Translations under genes and position numbers: made by a program | Source: JBDRNO01 sp043811005 | GTDB lineage: Bacteria > Bacteroidota > Bacteroidia > NORP154 | Direction of reading: 5' to 3' | Length of the DNA stretch: 16,137 nucleotides | NCBI GenBank assembly: GCA_043811005.1 | Contig: JBDRNO010000210.1 | Coordinates: 1 to 16,137, forward strand | Part shown: positions 13,303 through 16,137 of the stretch, one piece after another | Position numbering within the stretch: the stretch's first letter is position 1 | How the letters are laid out: each line of letters begins with the position of its first letter | The notes under the pieces: generated by a model | What the model saw: only the letters and a program-made list of their open reading frames with translations | The model's database searches: none | What the model was told of the DNA's origin: nothing

Positions 13303-15960
13303 ATGAAACTACTTAAACGAATACTATTAGGTATCTTAATTTTTCTCTGCCTTTTCATAGGTGCCGGATTTTTTATTGCCTATTTTTATGAAGATGAGGT
13401 AAAAAACTTTGTTGTTAAGGAGATCAACAAACAACTAGTTGCAGAAGTAAAGGTGGGGGATATTGAGTTTTCTGTGTTACGGAAATTTCCTTTTGCTTCC
13501 TTAATATTTTCGGATGTTTCCTGCCCTTCGGCTTACAAAGATCTGCCGGCAGGCTTACTCCCCTCCGGAGGTAAATCAGACACCCTTTATACAGCAAAAA
13601 AGATATTCCTTCAGTTCAACATTATTGACGTATTCCATAAAAATTACACTATTAAAAAAATACAAGTTAATGATGCATCTTTAAACATCAGGATTGACAA
13701 AGACAGGAACGATAATTTTCATTTCTGGAAAAGCCCCACAACTGATCATCCAGAAGAGGATAGGGATCCTGGCTTTTCCTTTGAAATAAATGAACTGCTC
13801 TTCGTTAATACCCACGTTTCTTATATTGATCAAACATCTGATCAAGATATTTCATTTACTTCCGATAAAGCATTAATAATAGGGGAATTTTCGGATGAGA
13901 ATTATTCGCTTTACACAAATTGCAATATACTCATCCATCACATTGAAGTTGATAACATTTACTATTTGAAAGAACAACCCTTTATTGCTGAACTTGATCT
14001 ACATGTAAACAATACCGACAAAAGCAAAAGTTCTTATAATATTGAAGATGGAACCTTTGAAATTGCAGGCCTTAATTTTAATATATCGGGCGATGTAATA
14101 TATCTCACACCAGTCTCCTCCAATAAGGAAAAGGGAAAGGGGGGGGAGAATTCTTATGATCTAGATTTAATAATTAATGCCAAATACCTGGATATACAAA
14201 CAATCATTTCTGTATTACCTGGAAAATATAAAGATAATTTCTCCGGCTATAATAGTACGGGACAAATCAACATTGAATCATTTATCAAGGGGGAATATAG
14301 CGATAAAAAAAGTCCATCAACAGAAACACATTTTGCAGTAAAAAATGGCGAAGTAATCCATGATTCTACCGGATTCACTCTTTATAATATTGATTTGAAA
14401 GGGTTTTATGAAGACAGATTTACTAAATCTCAGAGATTTAGTAAATCTATTGAAATTCAAGAATTTTCAGCACAGCTCGAAGATGGAAATATCGCGGGGA
14501 AAATAACAATTCACGATTTTGAAAATCCCATAATAAACCTTTCCCTGAATTCACAATTTCAACTTGCCGGTTTATATTCCTTATTTAATACTGATACTAT
14601 TCAAAGCATGGATGGTGATATAACAATTGATGCATCATTCAAGGGAAAAATAAAAAACACCGGTAATTATACCCCCGAAGATCTGAAGGAAATTCAAGTT
14701 TCAGGAATTATGGATATAAGCGATTTATTTGTTCATCTGAAAAATAACCCGCTGGAATTTAACGACATCAACGGATCTTTGGTTTTTAATGATAATGATA
14801 TTTTTATTAAAGACATGACCGGAAGTCTTTCCAATAGTGATCTTCAATTGGAAGGATATTTCAAAAACATTTTACCGTATTTGCTTTTACCCGGGAAAAA
14901 ACTCTTTGTTGATGCCGATCTTAATTCAAAGAACATTGACCTGAATGAATTACTGCTATCCTACACTTCATCTGAAACAGATACTGCTTACGCTTTGAAA
15001 TTTTCAGACAATATAGATTTTAACCTGAACCTGAATATAAATAACCTGATATTCAGAAGATTCGGGGCAAAGGATATAAAAGGCACATTAAAGTTAAAAA
15101 ACAAGAAACTGATAGCGAATGCTCTTTCTTTCTCTTCTATGGACGGTCAGGTATTGGCAAACGGGATCATTGACGGAACACACCCCGGAAAACTCCTGAT
15201 AACCTGCGATGCAACTATCAATAAGATTGATATAAGGGAACTGTTTTATGAATTTGAAAATTTTGGTCAGGATGTAATAAATGATAAACACCTGAAAGGA
15301 ATTGCAACTGCCGGCATACAATTTGCATCTGTATGGAACCACGATCTGACCGTTGATCTCAACAAAATATATACAAAAGCTGATGTAACCATCACAAGAG
15401 GAGAATTGATAAATTTTGAACCCATGATGGAACTATCGGAATTTATAGAAGTAGCCGAACTGAAGCATATAAAATTTTCCACCATGCAAAATCAGATCGA
15501 AATAAAAAACCAGGAGATACATATCCCGAAAATGGAAATAAATTCCTCTGCTCTTAATGTAACCCTGTCGGGAACCCATACTTTTAACAACGATATCAAT
15601 TATAAAATTAGAGTACTTTTGCCCGAATTATTGGCTAAAAAGACAAGAAAAGCAAAAAAAGAGAACAATGAGTTCGGGATAATAGAAGACGATGGCACGG
15701 GAATGCTTCTCTTTCTTACCATGACAGGCACGGTTGACGACCCCGTTTTTAAATACGACAGGAAAGGGCTTGTGCAAAAGATCAAGGAAGACCTGAAAGA
15801 GGAGAAGCAGACACTGAAAACCATTTTAAATGAAGAATTCGGCTGGTTTAAGAAAGATACGACTCTAATAAAAAAGAAGAAGAAGGAAAAATTTGATGAT
15901 GATTATTTCATAATTGACTGGGATGAAGATGCGCCGGAGGAGGAGGATGATGATTTTTAA
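13303..15960 (+). CDS. Large AsmA-like envelope protein
   Basis: The 885-aa protein begins with a basic stretch and a single membrane segment (about residues 6-28). It then continues IAYFYEDEVKNFVVKEINKQL and VEVxxGDIEFSVLRKFPFA-type sequence, the N-terminal signature of AsmA-like proteins. The middle is long and beta-rich (repeated L-I-N-D/N strands), as expected for the bridge-like groove of this superfamily. A C-terminal AsmA-like region spans roughly 650-790 (TRGELINFEPMMELSEFIEV, KMEINSSALNVTLSGTHTF). The end has a Lys-rich segment and a very acidic tail. AsmA-family proteins are implicated in phospholipid transport between membranes and outer-membrane assembly; that role here is inferred. 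It is probably anchored in the inner membrane and reaches into the periplasm. The ATG at 13303 directly precedes the basic/hydrophobic start. Internal oddities are a G8 run at 14139-14146 and a 33-nt palindrome at 14416-14448. Confidence 0.85.
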   Translation: MKLLKRILLGILIFLCLFIGAGFFIAYFYEDEVKNFVVKEINKQLVAEVKVGDIEFSVLRKFPFASLIFSDVSCPSAYKDLPAGLLPSGGKSDTLYTAKKIFLQFNIIDVFHKNYTIKKIQVNDASLNIRIDKDRNDNFHFWKSPTTDHPEEDRDPGFSFEINELLFVNTHVSYIDQTSDQDISFTSDKALIIGEFSDENYSLYTNCNILIHHIEVDNIYYLKEQPFIAELDLHVNNTDKSKSSYNIEDGTFEIAGLNFNISGDVIYLTPVSSNKEKGKGGENSYDLDLIINAKYLDIQTIISVLPGKYKDNFSGYNSTGQINIESFIKGEYSDKKSPSTETHFAVKNGEVIHDSTGFTLYNIDLKGFYEDRFTKSQRFSKSIEIQEFSAQLEDGNIAGKITIHDFENPIINLSLNSQFQLAGLYSLFNTDTIQSMDGDITIDASFKGKIKNTGNYTPEDLKEIQVSGIMDISDLFVHLKNNPLEFNDINGSLVFNDNDIFIKDMTGSLSNSDLQLEGYFKNILPYLLLPGKKLFVDADLNSKNIDLNELLLSYTSSETDTAYALKFSDNIDFNLNLNINNLIFRRFGAKDIKGTLKLKNKKLIANALSFSSMDGQVLANGIIDGTHPGKLLITCDATINKIDIRELFYEFENFGQDVINDKHLKGIATAGIQFASVWNHDLTVDLNKIYTKADVTITRGELINFEPMMELSEFIEVAELKHIKFSTMQNQIEIKNQEIHIPKMEINSSALNVTLSGTHTFNNDINYKIRVLLPELLAKKTRKAKKENNEFGIIEDDGTGMLLFLTMTGTVDDPVFKYDRKGLVQKIKEDLKEEKQTLKTILNEEFGWFKKDTTLIKKKKKEKFDDDYFIIDWDEDAPEEEDDDF
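14416..14448 (+). repeat. In-frame 33-nt palindrome within the AsmA-like gene
   Basis: AGATTTACTAAATCT (14416-14430), a CAG spacer, then AGATTTAGTAAATCT (14434-14448). The two 15-mers are exact reverse complements, and each is itself palindromic around its centre base. They also form a direct repeat differing at one base. The block is exactly eleven codons in phase and encodes RFTKS-Q-RFSKS (residues 372-382). Confidence 0.9.
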
Positions 15961-16137
15961 TGGATTATTGGATTGATCGATTGATGGATTGGAGAATGCG
16001 ATGCCAATATACTAATTAGTGTCCGTCTATAAAGTCCGAATGTTTGGATGAATTTTAAAATTACAAATTACAAGTACCAAATAACAAATAAATCACAATG
16101 CTCAAAAACTCAATGACCAAAACTGTTTCGGTCATTT
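15961..16137. repeat. A/T-rich quasi-repeats and palindrome at the right edge
   Basis: No gene is supported. It begins with a TGGATTATTGGATTGATCGA-type run, then GTGTCCGTCTATAAAGTCC (16020-16038), then runs of ACAAATTACAAGTACCAAA type. It ends with a palindrome: AATGACCAAAAC (16112-16123), T, GTTTCGGTCATT (16125-16136), arms matching at 11 of 12. I recall similar AATGACC palindromes beside CAAATTNCAAAT-type repeats in other genomes as dispersed elements. The element probably continues outside the window. Confidence 0.5.

Overview
This is an A+T-rich chromosomal window, almost certainly from a member of the Bacteroidota. Two paralogous secreted proteins end in type IX secretion (T9SS) type A sorting domains and carry SprB-type repeats. 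The methionyl-tRNA synthetase has a KFSTS signature and a fused C-terminal tRNA-binding domain. Several genes have TAnnTTTG-like promoter motifs. The genus cannot be named from the sequence.

Layout, left to right. The left edge holds a short minus-strand open frame that runs off the window (1-175), then a repeat-like spacer. metG follows on the minus strand, divergent from an S66 LD-carboxypeptidase gene across a 191-bp region with what look like overlapping divergent promoters. A 405-bp spacer containing a 254-bp inverted-repeat element precedes a small yraN-type gene. yraN converges on two tandem minus-strand paralogs (773 and 1545 aa). Each paralog has a signal peptide, a seven-bladed SBBP beta-propeller, SprB repeats (3 versus 13) and a T9SS sorting domain. 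Each is followed by a similar hairpin terminator. A 561-bp spacer leads to an rluB-like pseudouridine synthase gene. Then comes a 568-bp spacer dominated by degenerate repeats and a deleted GxxExxY gene, and finally an 885-aa AsmA-like gene. The right edge holds A/T-rich quasi-repeats and a palindrome.

Functionally, metG, the rlu gene, ldcA and yraN are housekeeping genes (tRNA charging, rRNA modification, murein recycling, a putative nuclease fold). The AsmA-like protein belongs to the cell envelope. The two paralogs are surface or secreted proteins, probably adhesins or structural surface proteins. Nothing indicates one pathway joining all the genes.

I see no convincing new defence or metabolic system. 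The observations most worth following up are: a GxxExxY gene reduced to its two ends between mirror-image 8-mer repeats; a two-part repeat shared by positions 171-254 and 13150-13222; a roughly 53-56 bp repeat shared by two intergenic regions; an in-frame 33-nt palindrome inside the AsmA-like gene; and the expansion of the SprB array in one of two tandem paralogs.
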